Below, in pieces: positions 21,801-31,116 of a DNA stretch of 64,000 bases; the stretch's first letter is position 1, and every line of letters starts with the position of its first letter. The notes below the pieces were generated by a model that saw nothing but the letters and a program-made list of their open reading frames with translations, was not told the DNA's origin and did no database searches. Source of the stretch: Hyposmocoma kahamanoa (taxonomy: Eukaryota > Arthropoda > Insecta > Lepidoptera > Cosmopterigidae); assembly GCF_003589595.1 (NCBI RefSeq), contig NW_020656077.1:3866136-3930135 (forward strand). The letters are read 5' to 3'. The position numbers were made by a program, and so were the translations under genes.

Positions 21801-24800
21801 ACGAACACTTAGAAAAAAATCCTTTGATCCGGCCGAATTCAAACAGATGTATTCTAGCAAACCGTGGCAGACGCTATGCCAACTAAGCCACGGAACGAAC
21901 CAACGGACCTCACGAATTTTTCTATGTCGGATCTTTGTATCTGGTTTTTAAAGACTTTTTAGCCGTAGACAAAAAGCACATAGAAAAATTCCGTGGCTTA
22001 GTTCGCATAGCGTCTGGCACGATTTGCTAGAAGACGGCACTTCGAATCCGGCCGGATCGAAGGAGTTCGAAGTATAAAATTGATTTGTTACACAGGAAAA
22101 AGCACAGATTGCATTTAATAAAAGGAAAACACGATCAAAAGGTACTTGTTTCTACAAGAAATATCTTACACAAATAAGATGAATAAGACTGATTGAAGAA
22201 TTGACAAAATAACTAAAATAACGGGCTTACGTGCACAAAAAACAAAATTTACGTACAACTATAACTTATTTAGTACTCTGTAGTTCAGAATTGGAGCTTT
22301 GGTTGTTATAGTAATTTAAAACAACAACAACAAAAATTATTAGACAAAATAACGAAATACAATTACGAATTACCACGAATTATAATTAATTCTTAGAAGA
22401 GTTCAGATACTCCATCTACGGCATGTAAAATTAAAATTATTGCAATAATTTTGTTTCATTACTTCACTGCAAAAGGTTCACTAATTTACAAAGAGAATTA
22501 AACAAAGCAGGTACAGCCAGCATTATCATAGGTACACAAAAAAACAGAAATTTAAAATATTTTGAAAAATTGTTTCACAAATTTTTGTTAAATAAATTAG
22601 TAATTATTTCATTTAAGAACTTTTAACCATACTTAAGTGTCAATTTATTACCTTACGCGTGATTGAGACTCTTTTAGATACGAAGTTAAACTGTATATAC
22701 ACACATAAAAACCTGCAAACTTACTACTTGTCTATGCACACAAAGCCTTAATTGTTTTATCAACGATATCACCAGCAATTTTGAATTCTTTGTTATCCTA
22801 ACATCATTTTTATCTAATTGTTCCTTATCCATACGATTATCAGTGAAATTATAGGCGGACCTTTCTGTTATACCCTGAATACAGGCATTTTTTATAGAGG
22901 CTTGATCTTTGTATAATTTAACTGTTTGAAAAAATACACACGTACGTCATGCATTAATTTTTAAATACAAACACAATTAATTAATATGTTAAGAATTTGT
23001 TACTATGAATTCAGCAAACAAAATTATTTCAAAACCTTTCTAAGTGTGTTCTAAGTTCTAGTACTGTGTACAATTCAATTATAATAAAAATCTGATAAAA
23101 AATACGTGGGCACACGCTTCGTTACCATCTTGGAATGATTCGAGGGAGATGGCTGCAGCCAGCAGTGCCAGAGTTTCTTGCGTTAACACACACACACACC
23201 AACACGCACGCGCACACATACTTTCCCAAGTACATAAACAGTCCCTCGCAATAAGTACCATCTTACTTACTATAATCATATAATTTTAAATCATTTTAAG
23301 TAAAATCAATTGTACTAGATATCTGTGTTGTAATATAGTAAAGTGGGACCTCTGGCACAAGTATATTATTTACTTAAAGGAGTTTCGAAACCTGAATTGT
23401 GAAGTAAATAAACATTTTTTATTTATTAATTTTATTGAGACAGTTTATGTATATTTGTTTATTTAAATAATCTGCTACCACCACGAGTTTATTTTTTCCG
23501 ACTTCGTTTATTCTCAGTACGGTTCGATGTTTTTCATTAGTGCGCTGACTGTTTTCAGTATGAATTTGTAACAAAGAATCCGAATAACTACTACAAAAAT
23601 AATTATAACACAGTCTGAACATTCGTTTTAACGAAATTACATTTTTAGATAAAATATTACATTATACCTAAGTAAATTAATCCAAACCTACAACCTCTGG
23701 GCCGGGGCAAACCTGGTTATAAAAAACGAAAGGTTTGGGAGAAACGAAATTCTGTAAATCGTGTTTCTAGCTTGTGATAGGTAACCAGTTATATATAGAC
23801 ATAACGTAAGATAAAGACCGTCAGGTCTAGTATTATTAACCAGAACAAAACCCCTGCAGCGGGGTGCTCCAAAAGCTGGCAGCATTCCCCCTACGAGTCA
23901 CAACAGATCTCAAACACAGGATATCATTTTGTAAATACAAACAAAATATTTCCTTACGTATTTCTAGTTCAAATTCCATACTTGCGTGTAAATAAAGCAA
24001 AAAAAAGTTTTACGTCCATCCCCTGCACATTGCGTTGCAGCAGTGCACAATAAACATTTTACTTTCTACGAGATAATAACTACTTGCTATCTTTCTAATC
24101 TAGAAGAAATTCTAATTAAGCGAAGTGTGTCTGTTCACGTCTCGACTATCTACATATGTTGACGATGCAATGTGCGTTAACAAACATACATACACACAAC
24201 AAAAATAATGATAACAATGTTCACATGAACCTCTGTACCAAAATGTTTTGTTTGAAAAAAATATTTTTCAATTGCCTTTAGAAATCGCTTAAGGCGAGGT
24301 ATTTCAACGCGAGCCTAGATTTTAGGAGATGAGAAATTTGACAGAGATCCGAAGTCGACAAAAGCCCGATGGCGACTGAAGGGGCAGCAGGCGACGTGGC
24401 GTGACGTTAAGCCACTGGACAATTTGAAAATTTTTCAATAAGTGTGAATTTAATAACTATAGTACTTCGGTTGAAAAACGAAATTTGGCAGGTTCTCTGT
24501 GGTACTTAAAGAGAAACATCTACATATAAAAATTCGTTATAGACTTTTTTAGCCGTTAGCCTATTTCCAAGATTTTGTATGATCGGATCAACAAGTATAT
24601 AACCAGATATAGAGACGAAATAAGGGCTTTCCATCCTTGGCAACTCATCAGGTAAATTTAAATAGCAACTCTCGTTTGCGCTGAAGTCACAAATTAGAAA
24701 GCTGAAAAAGTACAGCGCCTACAACTGACCTGTGTGTATGTCTCCGTATATTCCAAAAATATTCTATATTTATTGTATTAACGATAATATCTCTAACAAT

Positions 24801-27800
24801 GAGGCGCTGTTCCATTCGGTGGTGTGGGAAAAACAGCAAAACATCGAATTGCAAAACAATCGGAATCACATTTCATCGGTTAATTAAATTTTAAACATGT
24901 AATTTTTCAATTTTCGTCCATTATAGCAACGCTCAAGTTAAACTGGTCGATTTGAAGTGAAACAATTGACAACACCCGTCAATTGTTCTGAATTCAGGCT
25001 GGCCAATCGGAGCGCAGTTGTCACCATAATGATATGGTAGAATAGTTTTCAAACAAATTAAATGACATTTCGTCTCTATTTCCGGTTATACTCGATGAAT
25101 CAACTAACATACACCGTGTAAGAAATTAGTACATTGTTTAGACAATATTCTAAGGTACTATTGCTATTTTTTTGTAAGACTATTATTTAATAGTAAATAC
25201 CTAAACCATTTGATCTAGCAATACAGTTTTCCTATTCCTCCTCCGCTGACGCCAATATTTTGTTGTTCGTATGAACGTTATTATCATAAATCAACCCTTT
25301 TATGCGTTCCTCTGAATAATATTTATTATTATTTATTTATACATTTTAGGTAAATTCACATACAAATCATATAATTGTAGTATACTGAAATATGAATAAT
25401 CCAATGCCATTTACGAATTTCCACCAATATAAAAGAATATAAAGTGCTTAGTAAGCCAAATAGAGATTTTAAGAAAAAATAAATGTTACGTGAAAGATGT
25501 AGATAACTAAGTATGAAGTTATATCGAGTTCTTAGGTTTTCGCGATTGTTACACATAGGAAATGAAACTATTTTTTTCGGATCTAAATGGTTTGTTTGAA
25601 AAAACAAATATACACGGTTTAGATCCAAAAAAATAATTTCATTTCCTATATGAAAAGGCATAGAAAAACTTACCGGGAAAACGTGTGTGTTGAAATAGGA
25701 TTAAATGCTGAATGGACTAGAATATTTATGAGTTTTGTTATCTTATAATTTCAGCGACACCAGTCCAAGTGATGCTAAAGCCATATTGTCTGTATGCTGT
25801 ATTATAGCGACTGGCGTCAGCGCGGGAGAGTCGCCTAACCACAATAAATTTTAATTTACTAAGATTCGTAATACTGTGATATAAACACGAAAACACTGCC
25901 TGTGCTTGCTTTATTTATTTCAATCTTGATAATTATTTCTACCGATAGAGGATAAAGGATATTCATTTGAGATTAAAAGAATATGAACAGGTTCTGATAT
26001 ATTGTCCTTGGCAGTGACAGAGCAAATATTGTCATCGACCCATTTATGCCTCCCACTACTGGGCACATGTCTCCTCTCTGTCGAGGGCTAAGCCAAATAT
26101 AAACACAACTCGCAGAAGCACACTTCCGCAACTTCTCTTTTACCTAACTGCACAAACAAATTTATTTAGTTTTATTTTTTTAGATTTGTTGTTTCCTTTT
26201 CTAAAATTGTATCGTAATTTATTTGAAAAAAAAAAATAAATATACGCGATTTTTCAATCCGGAAAAATAGTTTCATTTCCTAAGTAACTTAATTGTCATT
26301 CACGTCCTCTGTTTGAGAGGCGGTTGGTCACCACCACTAGGCTACCACGTCTTCGACAAAGCAAATAATAAAATTAAGCAAATAAAACAATTGCCTAACG
26401 ATAATAAAATAACTAGCTCCATAGCCGAACCCGGGTTCGATTCCCGTGCCGGGATAAGTTTTTGTATGGCCTACATTTATTTCTCTCGAGAGTTTGGGTG
26501 TAATTTGTGGTTGTCTATGTATGTGTCCTTGATACCTGCGATACTGGATTTCCCTGGAGCGTGGATATGAGAGTTTAAAAAAAATCTGTTAGGGAGCCGC
26601 AGTTTTCTAGGTCATTTCATGTCATCATGTTGAGTGCAAATAGCCATGGGCGGTATGGTTAGGTGCAAATTATATAAAAAAGATACCTGATCCAATATAC
26701 CTGTTGACCATTATGCTTAACTCGCTTGACTTTAACGAATTGCTCGATACTGTACGACGAATAAGCGCCCTAAACAAATCTGGGCCGCCTATTCATCGTG
26801 AAGAAACTGCGCCCCAGATAAATCTGGAGCGACTATTCATCAAGCAGTTTTAAATTAGGCCTCGTCACAGTAAGTAGGTTTCTAGGCAAGATCTGGATAA
26901 AACTGAACTGTTAGGAGTTGCGCTTTAGAGGAAGAAAATTGTATTTATCGCAAGTTTCAATGAATGAATGAAGTTATATGTATGCTCTATGGAAAATAGA
27001 GCAAAGTAGGTACGCCTTGTACCGGAAAATATAATATGCTGGAATGGTAATTAAGAGAAGAAACTACTAAACTATTTTGAATCAAGCAATTGAAACCAGT
27101 AATTTACATACATTTATAGAAATTGGTTGGATCACAATATATTGACGTACGTACGTGTTAGTACTATCGGCAAAATTCATGTATTCCCAGTGAACAGTTT
27201 TGTTTACTCTTTTTATGACCTAGCTCTTAATGCCATTTTTTTTAATAACGCACACTTTCATAGCCCGCACTAGGAAAACCCTGTATCGCGAGTGCCATGG
27301 ACATACACATAGACAAACACAAATTACACCCAAACTCACGAGAGAAATAAACGTAGGCCACACCAATATTTCTCCCGGCCCGGGAATCGAACCCAGGACC
27401 TCTGCCTCCAGCGTGATAACCATTCGGCCATGGAGGTAGTAAACATTGGTTGACAAGAACGAGCAACCTGCGGGGTAACCGCACGCAAAAGGTATCCTTA
27501 AGGTGGCACGAGTTCACTTTGGTGACAGTATTTTAGATAATGTATATAGTACCTAAGCAGTGTCCAGTATGCAGATACGACTCGAGACTCCTCGTACAAA
27601 TGAATATTCCAAGTATGCCCTTTCACTTACTGCCCCAGATTTCGTCACGAAGGTACTCTAAACGTTTTATATTGTATAGATAACTATGAATGTTGTACCT
27701 GTTTTCTCGTAGGTCTGTAAACGAAGTGTGAAGGTACGAAGCCATCTTGCGCCTGCCGTTTCTCCTTACTCTGCTCCGGTTCGGCTTCCTTTTCTTTCTC

Positions 27801-27835
27801 CTTAACTTCCGCAGCACATGCGCATAGTGAAACCG
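11770..27835 (-). CDS. Gln/Pro-rich secreted, cuticle-like protein gene (five exons, first coding exon missing)
   Basis: Five minus-strand exons (27835-27699, 14948-14896, 14822-14102, 13747-13472, 12861-11770) join in one frame through GT donors and AG acceptors and end at TGA. They encode about 759 residues. Seen: the first visible exon has a short small/hydrophobic stretch (VSLCACAA), read as the end of a signal peptide, followed by a charged Glu/Lys segment with a dibasic KR. The rest is low-complexity and rich in Gln, Pro, Ala, Tyr and Ser, with repeated SVAPQYQQ units and a more conserved-looking tail, RAYTPEEFAALVAAGY. There are no catalytic motifs or membrane spans. Known: insect cuticle and matrix proteins often combine a signal peptide split by an early intron with such composition. 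Inferred: an extracellular structural protein. It lacks a recognisable chitin-binding R&R consensus, so it is not assigned to a family. Exon structure is secure; function is tentative. Confidence 0.85.
12862..13471 (-). other. 610-bp intron between exons 5 and 6
   Basis: This GT-AG intron is AT-rich, and I see no repeat family or open coding frame in it beyond chance frames. The 354-bp intron at 13748-14101 is likewise featureless. Confidence 0.7.
13472..13747 (-). CDS. Exon 5 of the Gln/Pro-rich secreted protein gene
   Basis: A 276-bp exon, phase 0 at both ends, between CTTTTAGCAG and CAACAG|GTAAGA. It begins VSLQPSHAVIARPHYSS and ends with two near-repeats of SVAPQYQQ (ASTQSVAPQYQQ and SVQSVAPQYQQ) after a QQQ-rich stretch. 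The repeats look like an internal tandem duplication, typical of structural proteins. Confidence 0.85.
14102..14822 (-). CDS. Exon 4 of the Gln/Pro-rich secreted protein gene
   Basis: A 721-bp exon between the acceptor TTTGTACAG and the donor CAG|GTACCT. It opens with RVDNEEYRPGQVFSLNPQE and continues with Gln-, Asn-, Pro- and Thr-rich sequence, including motifs of the form QLQQLY(S/Y) and a Thr/Val/Pro stretch (TTPTVSTTAPPTSVT). No known domain is recognised. The whole exon is open in this frame; the open frames seen here on the plus strand (for example 14109-14390 and 14506-14778) are shadows of it. Confidence 0.85.
14896..14948 (-). CDS. Exon 3 of the Gln/Pro-rich secreted protein gene
   Basis: A 53-bp exon follows a T-rich tract and AAAG acceptor and ends at GTCAG|GTACAC. 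It encodes EQVAPVEEPQEDDKDSV and leaves two bases (AG), which the next exon completes with C to give Ser. It is acidic, in contrast to the basic end of the previous exon. The phases on both sides fit the neighbouring exons, which is the main support for so short an exon. Confidence 0.82.
15042..15083. repeat. 13-bp perfect hairpin in the large intron
   Basis: GAAGTGCCTGTCA at 15042-15054 is inverted exactly at 15071-15083 with a 16-base loop. It may be a MITE remnant; it is too short to call a microRNA precursor. Confidence 0.6.
15590..15990 (-). mobile_element. Family C copy with 5' extension
   Basis: The minus strand runs from the C head (CTACTTTAGTAGCTGCAGAGC near 15811) to the C end (GACTTGTTCGTCCCGTCTC at about 15595-15610), with an internal deletion. 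Beyond the C head, 15816-15990 continues with sequence that recurs in reverse orientation at 29430-29580 (ACTCAGTAAAAACTTTGTA, AACAGGTGATTAGTT), so the full element is longer than the usual 300-bp copies. Confidence 0.7.
16078..16460 (-). pseudogene. Non-LTR retrotransposon C-terminal fragment (RTE-like), broken
   Basis: Read on the minus strand it gives NSALTEAQKLKLGVCQRARE followed by RILGV, then after frameshifts AAKLR-stop-DWAGHVYRIPSELW and EITEW, and finally ETFAQKWDRRGL with a stop at 16078. This order (LTxAQxxKL-V-QRAMER, AxLKWxWAGHVxR, EAFAQQWD) is the familiar end of a LINE polyprotein in insect genomes. At least one stop and two frameshifts break it. Confidence 0.7.
16613..16778 (-). 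mobile_element. Family A SINE, truncated
   Basis: Minus strand: ACTGCCTCAGTGACCGATCG, a B box in CAGGTTCGATTCTCGGGCC, then ATATTTCTATGGC and TTGTGGTTGCCTATTTGTGC. It lacks the CCTAGTGCGGGGC end and the tail. Confidence 0.78.
16790..17490. other. No gene seen
   Basis: AT-rich intronic sequence without recognisable elements. Confidence 0.45.
17495..17680 (-). mobile_element. Family B 5' half
   Basis: Minus strand carries the B head: AGCGACATCTCTAGTCAGCC, CTGTGTGAAGAAATGAG, GATGGCGTTACGGCAAAAAA and ACATAGAAAAATTG. It stops before the tRNA-like part. Confidence 0.65.
17726..17936 (-). mobile_element. Family A SINE
   Basis: Well preserved on the minus strand: head ACTGCCTCTGTGGCCGAACG, B box in TCCCGGGATCGATTCCCGGG, end CTCTAGTGCAGGGCTATGAG and tail (ATT)n. 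Confidence 0.85.
18124..18172 (+). mobile_element. Family C head fragment
   Basis: AAAGCTCCTTATGGAAGAGT followed by TCGTTCAGGGA matches the C head; the rest is lost. Confidence 0.5.
18596..19280. repeat. Diverged repeat in two pieces
   Basis: 18615-18660 and 19228-19275 share ATTCTC-GCATGAGTGTGA, TTTAAATCT-GAGT-GAATATG. Also 18688-18720 and 19201-19232 share CTTGAAAGT-AA--GTTGCCG-TTCC. This is an unnamed dispersed repeat with a possible B-box-like GGTTCCATTCTC. Confidence 0.5.
19286..19530 (-). mobile_element. Family C copy
   Basis: Minus strand: end block CTTGTACGTCCCATTACTTG, CAGGCGCAGTAGCCGTGCCC, ATAACAGGCACATGGGACTT, a TATTTCTGCCGCCAAGTAGC block and AGAAGAGCGTT at the head. Moderately diverged with a shortened middle. 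Confidence 0.75.
19540..21120. other. No gene seen
   Basis: AT-rich intronic sequence. 19975-20100 carries fragments of a common repeat (GGAACCGCTACTAAGGTACC ... TTCCTCCTTTTTTGGTCGG). A stretch at 20703-20790 looks faintly tRNA-like (GTTTGAGTCCC) but is not convincing. Confidence 0.4.
21129..21490. mobile_element. Three family C pieces in alternating orientation
   Basis: 21129-21163 is a plus-strand C head; 21165-21385 is a nearly full minus-strand C; 21386-21490 is a plus-strand C end (GATTTAAAGCGGTACTGCAA... GACTTGTTCGTCCCAGCAC). It reads as one plus-strand C copy replaced or invaded internally by an inverted C copy. Confidence 0.7.
21732..22075. mobile_element. Head-to-head family B pair
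   Basis: 21732-21975 is a minus-strand B (tail first, then GATCCGGCCGAATTC, the A-box region ATGCCAACTAAGCCACGGAA and the head). 21976-22075 is a plus-strand B (AAGCACATAGAAAAATT, TGGCTTAGTTCGCATAGCG, TTCGAATCCGGCCGGATCGA). The two face each other and could form a long hairpin. Confidence 0.78.
22080..24590. other. No gene seen
   Basis: AT-rich intronic sequence. A CA-rich stretch lies at 23188-23220 (ACACACACACACCAACACGC). No coding frame could be supported. Confidence 0.45.
24592..25095 (+). mobile_element. MITE family E, copy 2 (complete)
   Basis: Both ends are present and inverted: AAGTATATAACCAGATATAG-AGACGAAAT on the left, ATTTCGTCTCTATTTCCGGT-TATACTCG on the right. The 504-bp body has no transposase. 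It includes CCATTCGGTGGTGTGGGAAA and AAACTGGTCGATTTGAAGTG, shared with E1 and E3. The flanks GATCAAC / GAATCAAC hint at a target duplication but are not exact. Confidence 0.85.
25553..25653. mobile_element. Small foldback element
   Basis: The left arm CATAGGAAATGAAACTATTT-TTTTCGGATCTAAA is inverted in the right arm TTTAGATCC-AAAAAAATAATTTCATTTCC-TATATG, with a spacer of about 30 bases. The minus-strand open frame here is an artefact of the palindrome. A half copy lies at 26222-26284. Confidence 0.75.
26030..26095 (-). mobile_element. LINE 3'-end fragment
   Basis: Minus strand: GAGACATGTGCCCAGTAGTG-GGAGGCATAAATG. The CCCAG-AGTGGGA phrase is the usual end of RTE-like LINEs in this window (compare 16078-16460). 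Confidence 0.5.
26222..26284 (+). mobile_element. Half copy of the small foldback element
   Basis: TTTGAAAAAAAAAA-TAAATATACGCG followed by TCCGGAAAAATAGTTTCATT-TCCTAAG matches the spacer and right arm of 25553-25653. Confidence 0.65.
26415..26570 (+). mobile_element. Family A SINE, diverged
   Basis: Plus strand: B box in CCGGGTTCGATTCCCGTGCC, then TGGCCTACATTTATTTCTCT, GTTTGGGTGTAATTTGTGGT and a diverged end. The tRNA head is damaged. Confidence 0.72.
26580..27235. other. No gene seen
   Basis: AT-rich intronic sequence with no recognised element. Confidence 0.45.
27242..27440 (-). mobile_element. Family A SINE
   Basis: Minus strand: ACTACCTCCATGGCCGAATG, B box in CCTGGGTTCGATTCCCGGGC, end TAGTGCGGGCTATGAAAGTG. 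It lies 259 bp inside the large intron from its donor. Confidence 0.82.
27699..27835 (-). CDS. Exon 2 (first visible exon) of the Gln/Pro-rich secreted protein gene
   Basis: The acceptor is TTTAATTTCGCAG before 27835 and the donor is CAG|GTACAA at 27699/27698. The exon starts with two bases that finish a split codon, then reads VSLCACAAEVKEKEKEAEPE and continues to a final RPTRKQ. The hydrophobic/small residues at the front followed by charged residues fit a signal-peptide end with cleavage near ACAA|E. The donor leaves phase 0, which matches the exon at 14948. An exon carrying ATG plus roughly 5-9 hydrophobic codons must lie upstream (higher coordinates). Confidence 0.8.
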
Positions 27836-29370
27836 CTGCGAAATTAAAAATGTATTTCAGATGCGCTAGATCGCATATTTGCAGAATTTATTACACAAAA
27901 AGTACGTTTAGTTTGGGATTTCATTCGCATCGATGTTGCAAGACCGTTTCCATATTAAATGTGCTTTTAGATGAGTGTGTCTTAACCCTAAATCCGTTTA
28001 AAAATGTATAAGCGAAGCGTCCGACAGAATATTGCCTATAAGAAACTCCAAATGTATGTAGGTCGCCGCAGGCTGTAGTATAAATAATAATATATGTGCT
28101 TGTCCGTGGAATCCCAAAATTAGATTTTATTGTATTAGAACCGCTTGTTCCGGCAACTAGGTAATGGTTGTGTACATGAATATATTGGCATTTAGATACA
28201 ACAAAAACAAAACCCCTCAAAACACACTATTTTACTTTTATCATCGCCTCAATGACTTAAAAAAGTAGTAGAATTAACACAACAAATGTCTTCAACATAT
28301 AAAATGCTTCTAAAGATGTGATATAAGTCCCTTAAACTGCATAAGTTTCCTAAAGAAAACAAGGGACATTACAGGCACACACATTAGAACCGTGCCGATT
28401 GGTCACGGAGTAATAGTCGGACCCAGTCGTCCATTAACACCGATTCGCCTTTTCTCAAGCAAATTAGATGGCAATAGTACGCATGTAGGAGTGAAGTGTT
28501 CAGATACTCAATAGAAATAAAACAAAATAGAATCGGAATTATGGAGACAGGCCGTTTGTATGTGAAAACTTAAATGTTAATTAAACCGAAGAGGCATAAA
28601 TCGGCTTATCTATAGATATTCATTCTAGAACACGTAAGTACAACGCATCGATCTCTTCGCTTGTCTTTCCCGTTAACTAACTTGGGTGTACGCCGGCCTT
28701 ATTTTAGGGGATGTACACTTACAAGTCTGAGCTCTTTTGGGCGTCCTAGTCTCCACGTCTTAGTGCTCACTTCTTTCCTTTCTCAATCGTGACGATACGA
28801 CATTAACCTCCCTAATACTACATAAATATCGTAGACGGTACCATAGACCAGTGGTCGGAGTAGTTAAAGCAATTTCGTATCAATGACCTCAAATATTAAT
28901 TTAATATAGATGTGACATATGGCTCTGGTTTCCTGGATTTTGGAATAATGCTCGGTTTTGCCGGACCATTGCAAGAGAATGAAGTTCAATCACGCATTTT
29001 TTTAATGGAACAATGTGAATGACGGGAGTAAATAAATAAGTAGGTACTTGTCATTCACTTAAAAGTAAGTTTTATTTACACATGCGTTTCTTGCGGTGTT
29101 CGCTGTGTTATATTTGTGGAATTTTACTTTAGCTACTTTTTTTTGTTTGGTTTTATGGTATTTGAATCGTTGCGTTCTAACTGATGATATTTATATATAA
29201 CATCATTCATTGTATGTGCGACGATTGTATGATGGACTTCTTATGTACGAATATTCAATATAACTAGAATGGTAGAGCGCGGTGAAGCCTTGTCTATGCA
29301 CTGACAAACACACAGCAGTATAATATAAGTCTCGTATACCAAACCGGTGCGAAAAATAGCATTCAGAAAT
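27836..29370. other. Upstream of the Gln/Pro-rich gene's visible exon; no exon identified
   Basis: The missing first coding exon may be here or farther on. A good donor, CAGACTT|GTAAGTG, occurs on the minus strand near 28717-28725, but no in-frame ATG precedes it, so at best it is a 5' untranslated exon. Otherwise AT-rich, with no repeat family recognised. Confidence 0.35.
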
Positions 29371-29374
29371 TTTG

Positions 29375-29690
29375 TAGCAGTTAGTGGAGCTCCTCGTAAA
29401 ACAGTTCTTCCAGAGAAGTACTTTATCACCCATAAAAAAGTTTTATTGTCGTCGAACTACAAAATGATTTTTTGTTCTATGACAAAGCTTTTTAAGGTGA
29501 ACTAACAATCACCTGTCAGCTCTCAGTCAACAAGTTTTTACTGAGTGTACTAGACTTACTTTTAAAGCCTCTTACTTTTAGTTTAGTAGCAATACTTATA
29601 AAAGGGTTCGTCCGGGGAAGTACTGCGACTTTACACATTTCTGCCGACAAATAGTAAAGTGTACTATTCTGCCGTCTACAAACTATAACG
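29375..29690 (+). mobile_element. Family C pieces with 5' extension
   Basis: 29375-29425 is a C head (GTTAGTGGAGCTCCTCGTAA). 29430-29580 is the extension also seen inverted at 15816-15990 (CATAAAAAAGTTTTATTGTC, TTTTTACTGAGTGTAC). 29580-29690 is another C head (GTTCGTCCGGGGAAGTACTG, ATTTCTGCCGACAAATAGTA). Confidence 0.65.
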
Positions 29691-29911
29691 CAGCTAAGGA
29701 ACAAATGGTCAAATAACCGTTTTAAATAGCAAAAGATAGAGCAAAAAATTCTTTTTTAAAAACAGTTGAAATTAGTTAACGCGTTCGACTTAACGGAACG
29801 ACGCGTAGCTGAAATATCATTAAACAATTCCAATATTCTAAAATTGGGTTATGTTTTTTACGATATCTCAAAAAAATATTTTGTCACTTAACCGCGTTTT
29901 AGTTAAAGGAC

Positions 29912-30115
29912 GGCAGTATTATTGCGTTCCGGTTTTGAAGGGTAAGGGTGTTGGTGAAATTACAGACACATGGGACTTGTCAACTTATGTCTCAATGCGA
30001 AGGGCGTAATGGTAGCGCCCCTCAGATCTCTGCGATTTAAAGCTCTCAGTGGCGTGTCGCTTATCACCACGCACGGAACAGGCACGACTTGTTCGTTCCG
30101 TCACTAGGTAAAGAA
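29912..30115 (+). mobile_element. Family C 3' part
   Basis: Runs from GCGTTCCGGTTTTGAAGGGT through CAGACACATGGGACTTGTCA and CCCCTCAGATCTCTGCGATT to GACTTGTTCGTTCCGTCACT. Confidence 0.78.
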
Positions 30116-30352
30116 AAAAATCATTTTAATTCGTTATTTTGTTCAAGCGGTCGTGGAGAAGTCGGAACGACAAGCTACAACATGATCGATTAGTCAACGA
30201 TTACCAGACAAGATAGTACTCAACGTGAAATAAAAATGAGAATTATTTAAAAATTGATTTATACATAAATATACAATTCAATCAACATGAATTAAAAAAG
30301 ACACACTTTTTAATACACAATCTCGAAATATCTACCTATACAAATTATACAA

Positions 30353-30598
30353 ATGAGAAATGTGCATTATACTATTAAATGTATAGTTTTAGTAGAAAAT
30401 TACAAAGCGTCAGTGTGTGGATTATCTTTCGCCCACGAAAATATAACGGACTTTACTTGTGTTTTAATGGACAATCAAATGCGTATAATAAATCCACACA
30501 AACTTCGACCTAAAGATCCTCGCTTCTGTATTGTTAACGAGTCAAACAAATTCACAAATTCCAACGAGGTAACTGGAAAACCATTTAGTAATATCTGA
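30353..30598 (+). other. Unassigned 81-codon open frame
   Basis: ATG to stop with no repeat-family sequence overlapping. Composition looks protein-like (acidic and polar residues, Cys at intervals, AHENITDFTCVLMDNQMRII), but no motif, splice context or upstream promoter is recognised. Chance remains likely in AT-rich DNA. Confidence 0.2.
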
Positions 30599-30777
30599 GC
30601 AGGGATCGGAATTTACGCGTGTAGCTCTTAAATCTGGAGGCTCCCAAGAAGGCTCCTTAAATCGAGTCCAATGTCCTCACGCGTCCAAGGCCTTGCACTC
30701 TCACTTAAACTGACCAGTACTGACAGCAGAACAAAAGAAGCTACAGCAAAATAATTTTAGAACAGAAAATCTTATTG

Positions 30778-30837
30778 GTACATATTTATTTTTATTGAAT
30801 ATCATAATCACGACATTCAATAAAAATAAATATGTAC
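30778..30837. repeat. Perfect 23-bp inverted repeat with 14-base loop
   Basis: GTACATATTTATTTTTATTG-AAT at 30778-30800 is exactly inverted at 30815-30837. The stem is AT-rich. It is probably a foldback mobile element or a recent small palindromic insertion. Confidence 0.85.
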
Positions 30838-31116
30838 AAGTACATAGTGATAACTGTGCTACCCCCTTATCGTAACTAAAGCAAACGACATTTTTGCGAA
30901 ATTGAGTAATTTATAAATCTGGATCAGCAAAACGAGGTCTACAACACCTTAGGAGTGGTTTCTTGTATGTTATTTAGTTTTAATCTTATTATTAACCAAA
31001 CTCAGCGTTAAACGACATTTTTACTGGAAAAAAAAACTTTCGTTTGCCAATACCTCCAAAGTTACCGTAATGCAAATACGTTAATTATAAGGAGGGCAGT
31101 GTGATATTTATCTATT

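Larger units (their letters stand above)
14949..27698 (-). other. 12.75-kb first visible intron, filled with repeats
   Basis: The interval between the donor at 27698 and the acceptor ending at 14949 holds C copies (15590-15990, 19286-19530, 21129-21490), A copies (16613-16778, 17726-17936, 26415-26570, 27242-27440), B copies, MITE E2, a LINE C-terminus and a 13-bp hairpin at 15042-15083. I saw no additional in-phase exon, but a short one could be missed. Long first introns in cuticle-type genes commonly hold regulatory elements; none is identified here. Confidence 0.7.

Noticed and set aside
25356..25661. 101-codon minus-strand frame
   Set aside because: It is created by the palindromic foldback element at 25553-25653 and has no protein motif.
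28713..28770. Strong donor CAGACTT|GTAAGTG as the missing first coding exon
   Set aside because: No in-frame ATG or hydrophobic codons precede it. It remains possible as a non-coding exon.
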